Program-made: the position numbers and the translations under genes
The notes under the pieces: model-generated
Databases searched by the model: none
Seen by the model: the letters and a program-made list of their open reading frames with translations, nothing else
What the model was told of the DNA's origin: nothing
NCBI RefSeq assembly: GCF_029318635.1
Contig: NZ_CP119676.1
Coordinates: 1,687,001-1,751,000 of the forward strand
Length of the DNA stretch: 64,000 nt
Reading direction: 5' to 3'
Origin: Varunaivibrio sulfuroxidans
Lineage (GTDB): Bacteria > Pseudomonadota > Alphaproteobacteria > Rhodospirillales > Magnetovibrionaceae
Part shown: in pieces, positions 56,932 to 64,000 of the stretch
How the letters are laid out: the number at the start of each line of letters is the position of its first letter
Numbering within the stretch: the stretch's first letter is position 1

Positions 56932-57624
56932 ATGAAAGCAGCCGTCATCGTTTTCCCCGGATCGAACTGCGACCGGGATGTTCAAGTCGCTCTGGAACGC
57001 AGCGTCGGAGCCCCCGTTTCGATGATCTGGCACCGGGAAACAAGCCTTCCCGCGCTGGATCTGATCGTCATTCCGGGGGGCTTTTCCTATGGCGATTACC
57101 TGCGCGCCGGCGCCCTGGCCGCCCGCTCTCCGGTCATGGCCGAGGTTATCCGGCAAGCCGAAAGAGGCGTCGCCGTGCTGGGGATCTGCAACGGTTTTCA
57201 AATTCTCACGGAGACCGGCTTGTTGCCCGGCGCTTTGATGCGCAACGCCGACCTGAAGTTCATCTGCCGCGATGTTTTTTTACGCGTCGAGAAAGCCGGC
57301 GCCCCGTTCACCCAAGATTATCGCGCCGGGCAGGTGATCACCGTCCCCATCGCCCATCACGACGGCAATTATGAAACCGACCCGGATACCCTGAAAAGCC
57401 TGGAAGACGGCGATCAGGTCGCCTTTCGCTACTGCGACGACGCGGGTGCGTTGGGGACCGAGAACAACCCCAACGGATCGGTCAACAACATCGCCGGTAT
57501 CTTCAATAAGGCCGGCAACGTTCTGGGCATGATGCCCCACCCCGAGCGGTTGGCCGAGCCCGAGTTGGGCGGCATCGACGGTCGTCCCCTATTCGACGGA
57601 CTGTGCAAGGCTTTTGGCGCATGA
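56932..57624 (+). CDS. purQ: FGAM synthetase glutaminase subunit PurQ
   Basis: 230 residues. The class I glutamine amidotransferase that supplies ammonia for FGAM synthesis. Catalytic Cys86 lies in [11 protein letters not shown]; the His and Glu partners are in [16 protein letters not shown]. The N terminus [20 protein letters not shown] is standard. Its stop overlaps the purL ATG by 4 bp, so it is translationally coupled. Confidence 0.97.
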   Translation: MKAAVIVFPGSNCDRDVQVALERSVGAPVSMIWHRETSLPALDLIVIPGGFSYGDYLRAGALAARSPVMAEVIRQAERGVAVLGICNGFQILTETGLLPGALMRNADLKFICRDVFLRVEKAGAPFTQDYRAGQVITVPIAHHDGNYETDPDTLKSLEDGDQVAFRYCDDAGALGTENNPNGSVNNIAGIFNKAGNVLGMMPHPERLAEPELGGIDGRPLFDGLCKAFGA

Positions 57625-59825
57625 ATACGCAAACCATGGACGAAATTACCCCCGAAATTGTTGCCGAACACGGCCTAAGTCCCGAAGAATACGACAAGGT
57701 TCTGGAGATTTTGGGCCGCACGCCCAACATCACGGAACTGGGCATTTTTTCGGTCATGTGGTCCGAACATTGTTCCTACAAGTCATCGAAAAAATGGCTG
57801 AAAACCCTGCCCACCGAGGCGCCTTGGGTGATCTGCGGGCCGGGCGAGAACGCCGGCGTCGTCGATATCGGCGACGGTCAGGCGGCGATCTTCAAGATGG
57901 AAAGCCATAATCACCCGTCCTATATCGAGCCCTACCAGGGCGCGGCGACCGGCGTCGGCGGTATCATGCGCGACGTTTTCACCATGGGCGCGCGCCCCGT
58001 CGCCAACCTCAACGCCCTGCGCTTCGGCGCGCCCGAGCACCCGAAGACGCGCCATCTGCTGTCCGGCGTCGTCGCCGGCATTGGTGGTTACGGCAACTGC
58101 ATGGGGGTGCCCACGGTGGGCGGAGAATGCGAATTCGACCCCAGCTACGACGGCAATATCCTGGTCAACGCGATGACCGTGGGTCTCGCCGACAGCGACA
58201 AGATTTTCTATTCCGCGGCGGCGGGAATCGGCAACCCGGTGGTTTATGTCGGCTCGAAAACCGGACGTGACGGCATCCACGGCGCGACCATGGCCTCGAC
58301 CGAATTCAGCGAGGACACCGAGGAAAAGCGCCCCACCGTTCAGGTCGGCGACCCGTTTACCGAAAAGTTGCTGCTTGAAGCCTGCCTGGAGCTGATGAAG
58401 ACCGACGCCATCGTCGCCATTCAAGACATGGGCGCGGCGGGCCTGACCTCGTCGAGCTTCGAGATGGCCTCCAAGGGCGGCGTCGGCGTCGAGCTTGATC
58501 TGGATAGCGTGCCCCAACGCGAAGAGGGCATGAGCGCCTACGAAATGATGCTTTCGGAAAGCCAGGAAAGAATGCTGATGGTGCTCAAACCCGGTCGCGA
58601 GGAAATGGCCCGCGCCGTGTTCGAAAAGTGGGAGCTGGATTTCGCCGTTATCGGCGTCCTGACCGACACGGGACGCATGGTTCTCTCCCACAAGGGCGCG
58701 CGGGTCGCCGACCTGCCGATCGACCCGCTGGCCGAAGCCTCGCCGGAATACGACCGACCGTGGACGCCGACCCCGGCCCGCGCGCGCTTAAGCCCCGCCG
58801 ACGTCCCGGCTCCGGCCGATCCGGTGGCGGCGCTGAAAACGATGATCGGCTCGGCGAACCTCGGATCGCGGCGCTGGATCTGGGAACAATACGATCACAT
58901 GGTGATGGCCGACACCATCGCCCGGCCCGGCGGCGACGCGGCGGTGGTGCGCGTGCACGGTACGACCAAGGGGTTGGCGATGTCCAGCGATTGCACGCCA
59001 CGCTATTGCGTCGCCGATCCCGTCGAGGGCGGCAAACAGGCGGTCGCCGAATCGTGGCGCAACATCACCGCCACCGGCGCACGTCCCCTGGCGATCACCG
59101 ACAACATGAACTTCGGCAACCCGCAACGCCCGGAAATCATGGGCCAGTTCGTCGGCTGCATCGACGGCATCGCGGAGGCCTGCCGCGCCCTGGATTACCC
59201 GGTGGTGTCGGGCAATGTCTCGTTATACAACGAGACCAATGGCGCGGGTATTCTGCCGACCCCGACGATCGGCGGGCTAGGTGTGCTCGACGACATCGCC
59301 AAACGCATGTCGATCGCGTTTCCCGAAGAGGGCCAAACCCTGTTGCTGGTCGGGATCACCACGGGACACCTGGGCTGCGGCCGCTATCTGGACATCTGCC
59401 TGGGACGGCGAGACGGAACGCCGCCGCCGGTCGATCTCGCCCAGGAACGGGCCAATGGCGATTTTGTGCGCGACTTGATCCATGACGGCTGCCTTACCGC
59501 GTGTCACGACGTTTCCGACGGCGGCCTCGCCATCGCCCTGGCGGAAATGGCGATCGCCGGCGACATCGGCGCGCAGATCACGCCACCCGCCGGCGCCCCG
59601 GCCCTGCACGCCTGGATGTTCGGCGAAGATCAGGCGCGTTATATTCTGTGTACGCGCGCGCCCGGCATCGTCATGGCGCGCGCCGCCGACCGCGATATTC
59701 CGATTCGCCCAATCGGAAATACCGGGGGGACGCAGTTGACGTTTGGCGATCGGCACGCCATATCCGTTGCGGAGCTGCGCCGGGCGCATGAAAATTGGAT
59801 GCCCGACTTCATGACTCGGCGTTAA
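57621..59825 (+). CDS. purL: FGAM synthetase catalytic subunit PurL
   Basis: 734 residues, the short form without its own glutaminase domain. It makes FGAM from FGAR and ammonia with ATP. Motifs: [71 protein letters not shown] and [18 protein letters not shown]. The ATG at 57621 overlaps the purQ stop. Ends at 59825 with 29 bp to bolA. No anomalies. Confidence 0.97.
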   Translation: MNTQTMDEITPEIVAEHGLSPEEYDKVLEILGRTPNITELGIFSVMWSEHCSYKSSKKWLKTLPTEAPWVICGPGENAGVVDIGDGQAAIFKMESHNHPSYIEPYQGAATGVGGIMRDVFTMGARPVANLNALRFGAPEHPKTRHLLSGVVAGIGGYGNCMGVPTVGGECEFDPSYDGNILVNAMTVGLADSDKIFYSAAAGIGNPVVYVGSKTGRDGIHGATMASTEFSEDTEEKRPTVQVGDPFTEKLLLEACLELMKTDAIVAIQDMGAAGLTSSSFEMASKGGVGVELDLDSVPQREEGMSAYEMMLSESQERMLMVLKPGREEMARAVFEKWELDFAVIGVLTDTGRMVLSHKGARVADLPIDPLAEASPEYDRPWTPTPARARLSPADVPAPADPVAALKTMIGSANLGSRRWIWEQYDHMVMADTIARPGGDAAVVRVHGTTKGLAMSSDCTPRYCVADPVEGGKQAVAESWRNITATGARPLAITDNMNFGNPQRPEIMGQFVGCIDGIAEACRALDYPVVSGNVSLYNETNGAGILPTPTIGGLGVLDDIAKRMSIAFPEEGQTLLLVGITTGHLGCGRYLDICLGRRDGTPPPVDLAQERANGDFVRDLIHDGCLTACHDVSDGGLAIALAEMAIAGDIGAQITPPAGAPALHAWMFGEDQARYILCTRAPGIVMARAADRDIPIRPIGNTGGTQLTFGDRHAISVAELRRAHENWMPDFMTRR

Positions 59826-59854
59826 ACAAAAAACTTTAGGGAGTCCGAACACCC

Positions 59855-60097
59855 ATGGCCATGGAAGCGGCGGAAATAGAACGCCTAATCAAAGAAGCCT
59901 TCCCCGACGCCGACGTCTTGATCGAAGATCTTCGCGGCGACGGCGACCATTACGCGGCGCGCGTGTTATCCAAGCAGTTCGCCGGAAAAACCCGCGTTCA
60001 GCAACACCAGATGGTTTATGCCGCCTTACAAGGGCGCATGGGCGGCGAACTGCACGCCCTCGGCTTGCAAACCGGCGTGCCCGAGGATAACGCCTGA
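59855..60097 (+). CDS. BolA family protein
   Basis: 80 residues. BolA proteins bind monothiol glutaredoxins through shared Fe-S clusters and help their transfer. The conserved segments are LIKEAFPDADVLIEDLRGDGDHYAARVLSKQF in part and QHQMVYAALQGRMGGELHAL, with the invariant His used for cluster binding. It lies 53 bp upstream of grxD; the bolA-grxD pair is a classical partnership and indicates joint function. The ATG two codons later is an alternative start. Confidence 0.94.
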   Translation: MAMEAAEIERLIKEAFPDADVLIEDLRGDGDHYAARVLSKQFAGKTRVQQHQMVYAALQGRMGGELHALGLQTGVPEDNA

Positions 60098-60150
60098 GAC
60101 GCCCCAAACAAACACACCCTGACACTTATTCCAGACGGAGGATCTCACCG

Positions 60151-60486
60151 ATGAGCGACAATCCCGTTTTCGATCGTATCCAGCAAGAACTCGACGACAA
60201 CCCCGTGGTTCTGTTCATGAAGGGCACGCCGATGTTCCCACAGTGTGGTTTTTCCGCCGCCGTGGTCGGCGCGCTGACCCAAATGCAGGTTAAATTCAAG
60301 GGCGTCAATGTGCTTGAGGATCAAGAGATCCGCGAAGGCATCAAGGCGTTCAGCAATTGGCCGACCATTCCGCAGTTTTACGTCAAAGGCGAATTCGTCG
60401 GCGGTTGCGACATCATCAAGGAAATGTACGAAAGCGGCGAGTTGCAAAAACTTCTCGACAGCAAAGGCATCGCCCACGCCGCCTGA
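60151..60486 (+). CDS. grxD: Monothiol glutaredoxin Grx4
   Basis: 111 residues with the monothiol CGFS active site in MFPQCGFSAAVVGALTQM. MKGTPMFPQ precedes it and FSNWPTIPQFYVKGEFVGGCDI follows, all standard. It binds a bridging 2Fe-2S cluster with glutathione and works with BolA in cluster trafficking and iron sensing. Ends before a strong terminator (60513-60540). The mobile-type element starts about 107 bp downstream. Confidence 0.97.
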   Translation: MSDNPVFDRIQQELDDNPVVLFMKGTPMFPQCGFSAAVVGALTQMQVKFKGVNVLEDQEIREGIKAFSNWPTIPQFYVKGEFVGGCDIIKEMYESGELQKLLDSKGIAHAA

Positions 60487-60512
60487 CGCCCCGCGTGAGA
60501 GTATCCCAATAA

Positions 60513-60540
60513 AAGGCCCGCCTTGAATGAGGCGGGCCTT
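60513..60540 (+). terminator. Rho-independent terminator after grxD
   Basis: A perfect 10-bp stem, AAGGCCCGCC and GGCGGGCCTT, with an 8-base loop followed by CAATTT, 26 bp after the grxD stop. It closes the bolA-grxD unit. Confidence 0.85.
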
Positions 60541-60593
60541 CAATTTGTTAACGCCATGCGCGATCGTCAAAAACATCCGCCCGTGTTCCCTAG

Positions 60594-60690
60594 TGGTTTG
60601 AGTTTAACATTTGAGTCCGATGCAATTGGACACAAATGTGTGAAGAAATCAAACTGCAACAAAAAGATAGATAGTGGTCGGCCCGATCCA
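60594..60690 (+). mobile_element. Short non-coding element, left copy (97 bp), flanked by CTAG
   Basis: The 97-bp element begins TGGTTTGAG, ends GATCCA and lies between CTAG at 60590-60593 and 60691-60694. Its sequence is identical, in reverse orientation, to the element at 61940-62065 except for a 29-bp deletion. Short, non-coding, repeated, at a CTAG target with matching flanks: this fits a MITE. CTAG is a preferred target of IS630-type transposases, which duplicate TA; the flanks fit either a TA or a CTAG duplication. Confidence 0.85.
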
Positions 60691-60694
60691 CTAG

Positions 60695-60986
60695 GGGCAG
60701 GATCTATTAATCTGATGCGCCTTCGGCGCCAGGGATCGCCTGAACCGAGACGTTGCATAACCCCTCGTTGGGCGATTGAAAAATAAAAAATTTGTAGAGG
60801 TTATTCTCCCGTCCAGATGTTCTACAATCCGCGGCGCAACCACAAAAAAGTGGGCTGTCATCGCCCATTGAGCTCAAATGGCGGGAAAATGACGCCGCGA
60901 GGCGTTTAGAGAATCCGAAGCATCTCCGTTCAAGTTTCCAGGACGACTTCCCACCTTGGGTTTAAGCGATTAGGAGCCGAAGACGC
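60695..60986. other. Gap between the left element and the methyltransferase gene
   Basis: No gene or clear terminator is seen in 292 bp. A+T content is higher than the genome average, with a short A-rich stretch at 60779-60795. The region may hold the methyltransferase promoter, but I cannot name boxes with confidence. Confidence 0.3.
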
Positions 60987-61820
60987 ATGCCCTTGCCTAA
61001 GACCGAAAAAGAAGAAACCCGATTTGAGTTTGGCCGCAATTGGCGACGTTTCCTTAATCATCTGAATAACGAACGCATTTCCGAGGCGCAAAAATCGCTT
61101 TCCGGCATGCTTGAGGTCAGCGATTTATCGGGAAAGAGTTTTCTCGATATCGGCTCCGGCAGTGGTTTGTTTTCCTTGGCGGCTCGGCGCTTAGGCGCGA
61201 AGGTCCACTCTTTCGATTACGACCCCCTATCCGTGGCCTGCACGCAAGAGGTGAGGCGTCGATATTTTCCCAACGATCCCGATTGGCGTGTAGAGCAAGG
61301 ATCCGCGCTTGACGGTGAATACATTCGAGCGTTGGGAACCTATGACGTCGTATATTCATGGGGCGTGCTTCATCACACGGGAAAAATGTGGTCGGGGCTG
61401 GAAAATGCGGCCATGAGCGTGCGTGACGGTGGGATTTTGTTCATCGCTATTTATAACGATCAAGGCTGGATAAGTCGTTATTGGTCTTGGGTAAAGAAAA
61501 CGTATAACGCGAACGGCGTCTCGAAGGTCGCGGTGACTGCCGTACACATGCCTTATCTCTTTGGGGCGCGCTGGCTCGTTCGTCTGTTGACAAATCGGCT
61601 CAAGATCGAGCGTGGAATGACGCTTTGGTACGATATGATCGACTGGCTAGGCGGCTATCCATTCGAGGTCGCCACGCGAGAACAGATCGTCGATTTCTAT
61701 ACGGCTCGTGATTTCGAACTGATCGGCGAACAGCTTTGCGGTCGCCGCCATGGCTGTAACGAGTACGTCTTTCGGAAATTACAAAAAACAGCCTCGAAAT
61801 CAACGTCCGAAGTGTCATAA
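60987..61820 (+). CDS. SAM-dependent methyltransferase, lone cargo gene between inverted elements
   Basis: 277 residues. The SAM loop is FLDIGSGSGLFSLAARRLGAKV, followed by the acidic FDYDPLSVACTQEVRRRYF and the catalytic-side segment YDVVYSWGVLHHTGKMW, then DGGILFIAIYNDQGW. The C-terminal third (MTLWYDMIDWLGGYPFEVAT) resembles methyltransferases of polysaccharide and secondary-metabolite loci, so an O- or N-methyltransferase acting on a glycan or small molecule is plausible but unproven. Base composition is lower in G+C than the neighbours. It stands alone between two inverted, almost identical elements (60594-60690 and 61940-62065), a sign of transfer. Substrate unknown. Confidence 0.85.
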   Translation: MPLPKTEKEETRFEFGRNWRRFLNHLNNERISEAQKSLSGMLEVSDLSGKSFLDIGSGSGLFSLAARRLGAKVHSFDYDPLSVACTQEVRRRYFPNDPDWRVEQGSALDGEYIRALGTYDVVYSWGVLHHTGKMWSGLENAAMSVRDGGILFIAIYNDQGWISRYWSWVKKTYNANGVSKVAVTAVHMPYLFGARWLVRLLTNRLKIERGMTLWYDMIDWLGGYPFEVATREQIVDFYTARDFELIGEQLCGRRHGCNEYVFRKLQKTASKSTSEVS

Positions 61821-61939
61821 CGTAAGCCCCCGAAAGACGGAACGATCCCAGGGAGGCGCCGTCAGTGGTGAAGGCGATCGACGGCGGCGGGCGGAGTTCC
61901 GCTCGAATGAGGAATATTTTCTTATTTTACGACGCCTAG

Positions 61940-62065
61940 TGGATCGGGCCGACGTTTCGCTCCCGCGAACCATCGGGCCGACCACTATCTATCTTTTTGT
62001 TGCAGTTTGATTTCTTCACACATTTGTGTCCAATTGCATCGGACTCAAATGTTAAACTCAAACCA
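61940..62065 (-). mobile_element. Short non-coding element, right copy (126 bp), flanked by CTAG
   Basis: This copy is the reverse complement of the left one plus 29 bp. CTAG lies at 61936-61939 and 62066-62069, and flanking GACGC/GCGTC extend the inverted symmetry. The 29-bp module GGTTCGCGGGAGCGAAACGT (with CGGCCCGAT after it) is bounded by two 11-bp direct repeats GTCGGCCCGAT and holds a small hairpin TTCGC-GGGA-GCGAA. The left copy has one GTCGGCCCGAT, as expected after recombination between them. The right CTAG supplies the stop codon of the DUF3501 gene. Confidence 0.85.
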
Positions 62066-62674
62066 CTAGGCGTCATCAAAATCCGACGCCAAGGCCTCCC
62101 GGACGTCGCCACTCACCCGGCTCATATGGCCGTACTGGGGATGTTCGATCGATAGAACCACATCGTTCTTCGGATCGCGAAAGGCGGAGATTTGTTGATC
62201 CGTCAGAGGAAAATGCAAAAATTGGATGGCGGACGCCTTGCCTTCCGCCGTGGTCCGATCGACATCTGTCTCGGCGATGGCGTGCACGCTGTCCGCGCCG
62301 ATACGCAGATAAACGGTTTCCTCGACGCCGCCCAAATCGGCCAAAAAACGGCCTCGGCGCTCGGGGTCGTCGATCTCAAACATCAAAGTCGCGACAAGAT
62401 CGTGTCCTTTTGGGATTAATGGATTATAGGCGCGAAGCTCGTCTTCAATTTGATTTTCGCCCCCCTGCTCAATGTACAACATCTCATGAATTTGATGAAA
62501 CATGGTGTCGTAGCTTTCAAAGTAGAAGGTGGCGTCGGGGCCGACGTGAACGCGCCGATTTTTTTTCAGCGCGCTCATTTCCTTGCGCCGCCGGTCGCGT
62601 TGCTGGGCGTAGGCCGCCATGTTCATGATATCCGCGGGCGTAATCTCGTGTTTATGCATAAGGATGTCTCTCAT
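62066..62674 (-). CDS. DUF3501 family protein
   Basis: 202 residues from the ATG at 62672-62674. The family begins HEITPADIMNMAAYAQQRDRRRKEM and has the segment VGPDATFYFESYDTMFHQIHEML and EDELRAYNPLIPKGHDLVATLM. DUF3501 genes are typically next to Fe-S oxidoreductase (CCG-domain) and rubrerythrin genes. The ATG overlaps the stop of the next gene by 4 bp (ATGA). Its TAG stop lies in the CTAG of the right-hand mobile element; the C terminus ALASDFDDA may or may not be original. Function unknown; a redox or stress role is inferred. Confidence 0.85.
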   Translation of the reverse strand: MRDILMHKHEITPADIMNMAAYAQQRDRRRKEMSALKKNRRVHVGPDATFYFESYDTMFHQIHEMLYIEQGGENQIEDELRAYNPLIPKGHDLVATLMFEIDDPERRGRFLADLGGVEETVYLRIGADSVHAIAETDVDRTTAEGKASAIQFLHFPLTDQQISAFRDPKNDVVLSIEHPQYGHMSRVSGDVREALASDFDDA

Positions 62675-64000
62675 AATCCGTAAGACTTTGCGATCAACTG
62701 AATCGGGTGCTTTTCCACGGTCTGTACTGCTTTTCCCCCCTCGTCCAGCCCTTCCATGCCCTGCAGGATATGGCCACGGGCCAGGGGACATTCGGAGACC
62801 AGAAAGGTCGGTTTCGCCTGCGTCGCTTGGCGAAATACCGGCTTGCCGATTTTCATTCCCACCTCGAAATTTTCGGTGCGCGTACCCCACGCCCCACCGT
62901 GACCGGAACACCGCTCGATCACCGTGATCTTGGTGTCGGGAATAAGACGCAGAAGTTCCGCGCCCTTTTGCCCCATGTTTTGCGCCCGGGCATGACAGGG
63001 GATATGGATGGCGACATCCCCCTGAAGGGGTTTCAGACCTTCGCTCATTCCTTCTTTTTTGGCCATGGCGACCATGTATTCGGCGGCGTCGAAGGTCGCC
63101 TTGGAAAGGTCGGCGATCGCGGCATCGTCGGGTTCGATCAGGGGCCATTCGAATTTGACCATCAGGGCGCACGAGGACACCGGGGCGACGATGTCATAGC
63201 CTTTGGCGATCCACGGCGCGAAGGCCTCGGCGACCCGCTTGGCGCTTTTAGCGACCGCTTCAATATCGCCATGCTCCAACTGCGGCATACCGCAACAACC
63301 GGGATGAATGACTTCGGTCTCGACGCCGTTCCGAGCCAGGACCTTACGCGTATCGAGGACGATATCGGCGCTGTTGTATTCACCGAAACAGGTCGCGTAA
63401 ATCACGGCCTTGCGGCCGAAAGCCGGGGCCTGTTTGTTGACTACGATCGACTGGGCCGCCGCCTGGGCGCTACTGGTCTTGGGCGAGAACGGCGGCAATT
63501 CGGCGTCCTTGTGAACGCCGAGGAGGGCCTGCATGAGCGGGCGGGTGAAGGCGTTGCCGCGCTGCGACGCCCAGTTGGCGAGCGAGGAAAAGGTGCAGCC
63601 TAGCTTTCCGTTCTTGTCGGTCTGGGTCAGCAGAACCTCGCTGCGCGCAATTTTTCCTTGGCGAAACGCCTGGGCGCGCGCGCGCACCATCAAATGGGGA
63701 AAGTCGAGATTAAAATCGTGGGGCGGCACATAGGGACACTTTGTCAGAAAACACATGTCGCACAGGGTGCACGCTTCGACGATCGGGGCGAAATCTTTCG
63801 AATTAACACTGTCCAGTTCGCCGCTTTCGGATTCATCGACGAGATCGAACAGGCGCGGAAAACTATCGCACAAATTAAAACAGCGCCGGCACCCATGACA
63901 AATATCGAAGACACGGCGCAGTTCCACATCCAATTTCTCGGGATCATAGAAATCTGCTTCCCGCCACGCGATCGGATGGCGCGTCGGCGCATCGAGACTG
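62671..64000 (-). CDS. Fe-S oxidoreductase with CCG domains (GlpC/HdrD-like), N terminus cut
   Basis: At least 442 residues; the reading frame is open to the window edge, so the start is missing. The first visible residues are SLDAPTRHPIAWREADFYDP. Two 4Fe-4S ferredoxin motifs follow: CHGCRRCFNLC and CTLCDMCFLTKCPYVP. Two CCG-type domains lie further on, HPGCCGMPQLEHGDIE and ERCSGHGGAWG, as in GlpC and heterodisulfide reductase subunits. Such proteins move electrons to quinones or rubrerythrin-type partners. It overlaps the DUF3501 gene by 4 bp, and the two probably work together; a rubrerythrin gene is expected just outside the window. Confidence 0.88.
   Translation of the reverse strand, partial: SLDAPTRHPIAWREADFYDPEKLDVELRRVFDICHGCRRCFNLCDSFPRLFDLVDESESGELDSVNSKDFAPIVEACTLCDMCFLTKCPYVPPHDFNLDFPHLMVRARAQAFRQGKIARSEVLLTQTDKNGKLGCTFSSLANWASQRGNAFTRPLMQALLGVHKDAELPPFSPKTSSAQAAAQSIVVNKQAPAFGRKAVIYATCFGEYNSADIVLDTRKVLARNGVETEVIHPGCCGMPQLEHGDIEAVAKSAKRVAEAFAPWIAKGYDIVAPVSSCALMVKFEWPLIEPDDAAIADLSKATFDAAEYMVAMAKKEGMSEGLKPLQGDVAIHIPCHARAQNMGQKGAELLRLIPDTKITVIERCSGHGGAWGTRTENFEVGMKIGKPVFRQATQAKPTFLVSECPLARGHILQGMEGLDEGGKAVQTVEKHPIQLIAKSYGL

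Noticed and set aside
60594..60690. The repeat element as a rho-independent terminator
   Set aside because: It has no long stem with a T run, and its border CTAG sites and inverted second copy fit a transposable element better.
60523..60786. Open frame of 87 codons over the left mobile element
   Set aside because: Composed of the grxD terminator, the repeat element and intergenic DNA; no homology.

Overview
This window looks like a chromosomal segment of a GC-rich alphaproteobacterium, most likely of the Rhodospirillales or a close relative. It carries proteins that are essentially alphaproteobacterial (the F1-ATPase zeta inhibitor of the DUF1476 family, DUF4167, DUF1178, an NDUFAF5-like methyltransferase) and classic alphaproteobacterial gene neighbourhoods: dnaA-rpsT-enoyl-CoA hydratase-mutM/ubiE-ubiB-coaBC-dut, hemA-prfA-prmC-DUF4167, and purB-DUF1476-purC-purS-purQ-purL-bolA-grxD. 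Nearly everything is chromosomal housekeeping. I see no rRNA, tRNA, CRISPR array, prophage or full insertion sequence.

Layout. Positions 1-4.6 kb hold gyrB (partial), recF, dnaN and dnaA on the minus strand. An AT-rich gap of about 770 bp follows, before rpsT; it may be tied to replication control. Next come enoyl-CoA hydratase, a small exported protein and mutM on the minus strand, with ubiE, ubiB, coaBC and dut on the plus strand. At 12.3-15.4 kb is a sulfur block: an Rrf2-type repressor, cysK, a MoeB/ThiF-like adenylyltransferase and a DsrE-like protein. A sensory block at 16.7-22.2 kb has an SH3-domain exported protein, an MHYT-PAS-GGDEF-EAL protein and a chemoreceptor. From 22.3 to 39 kb most genes are on the minus strand: clpB, DUF4167, prmC, prfA, hemA, hisS, ispG, a frameshifted rodZ, ptsP, a nitronate monooxygenase-like gene and lysC. 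The only plus-strand gene there is a MOSC-domain gene.

From 39.3 to 48.9 kb lie ubiG, DUF1178, a methyltransferase, a nitrilase-family hydrolase, grxC, comF, an NDUFAF5-like gene, sfsA, map, radC and the queuosine genes queC-queE-queD. An MFS transporter and a MerR regulator overlap tail to tail at 50.2 kb. Purine synthesis runs from 50.8 to 59.8 kb (purB, then purC-purS-purQ-purL), interrupted by DUF1476, an NRDE protein and an MHYT histidine kinase. bolA and grxD follow as an iron-sulfur/redox pair. The window ends in a DUF3501 gene and a truncated Fe-S oxidoreductase.

The most unusual content is small-scale DNA structure. (1) Two non-coding elements of 97 and 126 bp, identical apart from one 29-bp module, lie inverted around a lone methyltransferase gene at 60.6-62.1 kb; a degenerate relative sits at the mutM stop codon. 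All are at CTAG, and in two cases that CTAG supplies the gene's stop codon. (2) An exact 14-bp tandem duplication alone accounts for the rodZ frameshift. (3) A 25-bp tandem repeat runs from the ubiG side into the end of the DUF1178 gene. (4) A 16-bp phased TTGTA palindrome array lies between the Rrf2 gene and cysK. (5) A terminator-like hairpin sits in the lysC leader. I did not find a convincing new multi-gene system; the mobile-element pair with its cargo gene is the best candidate for something undescribed.
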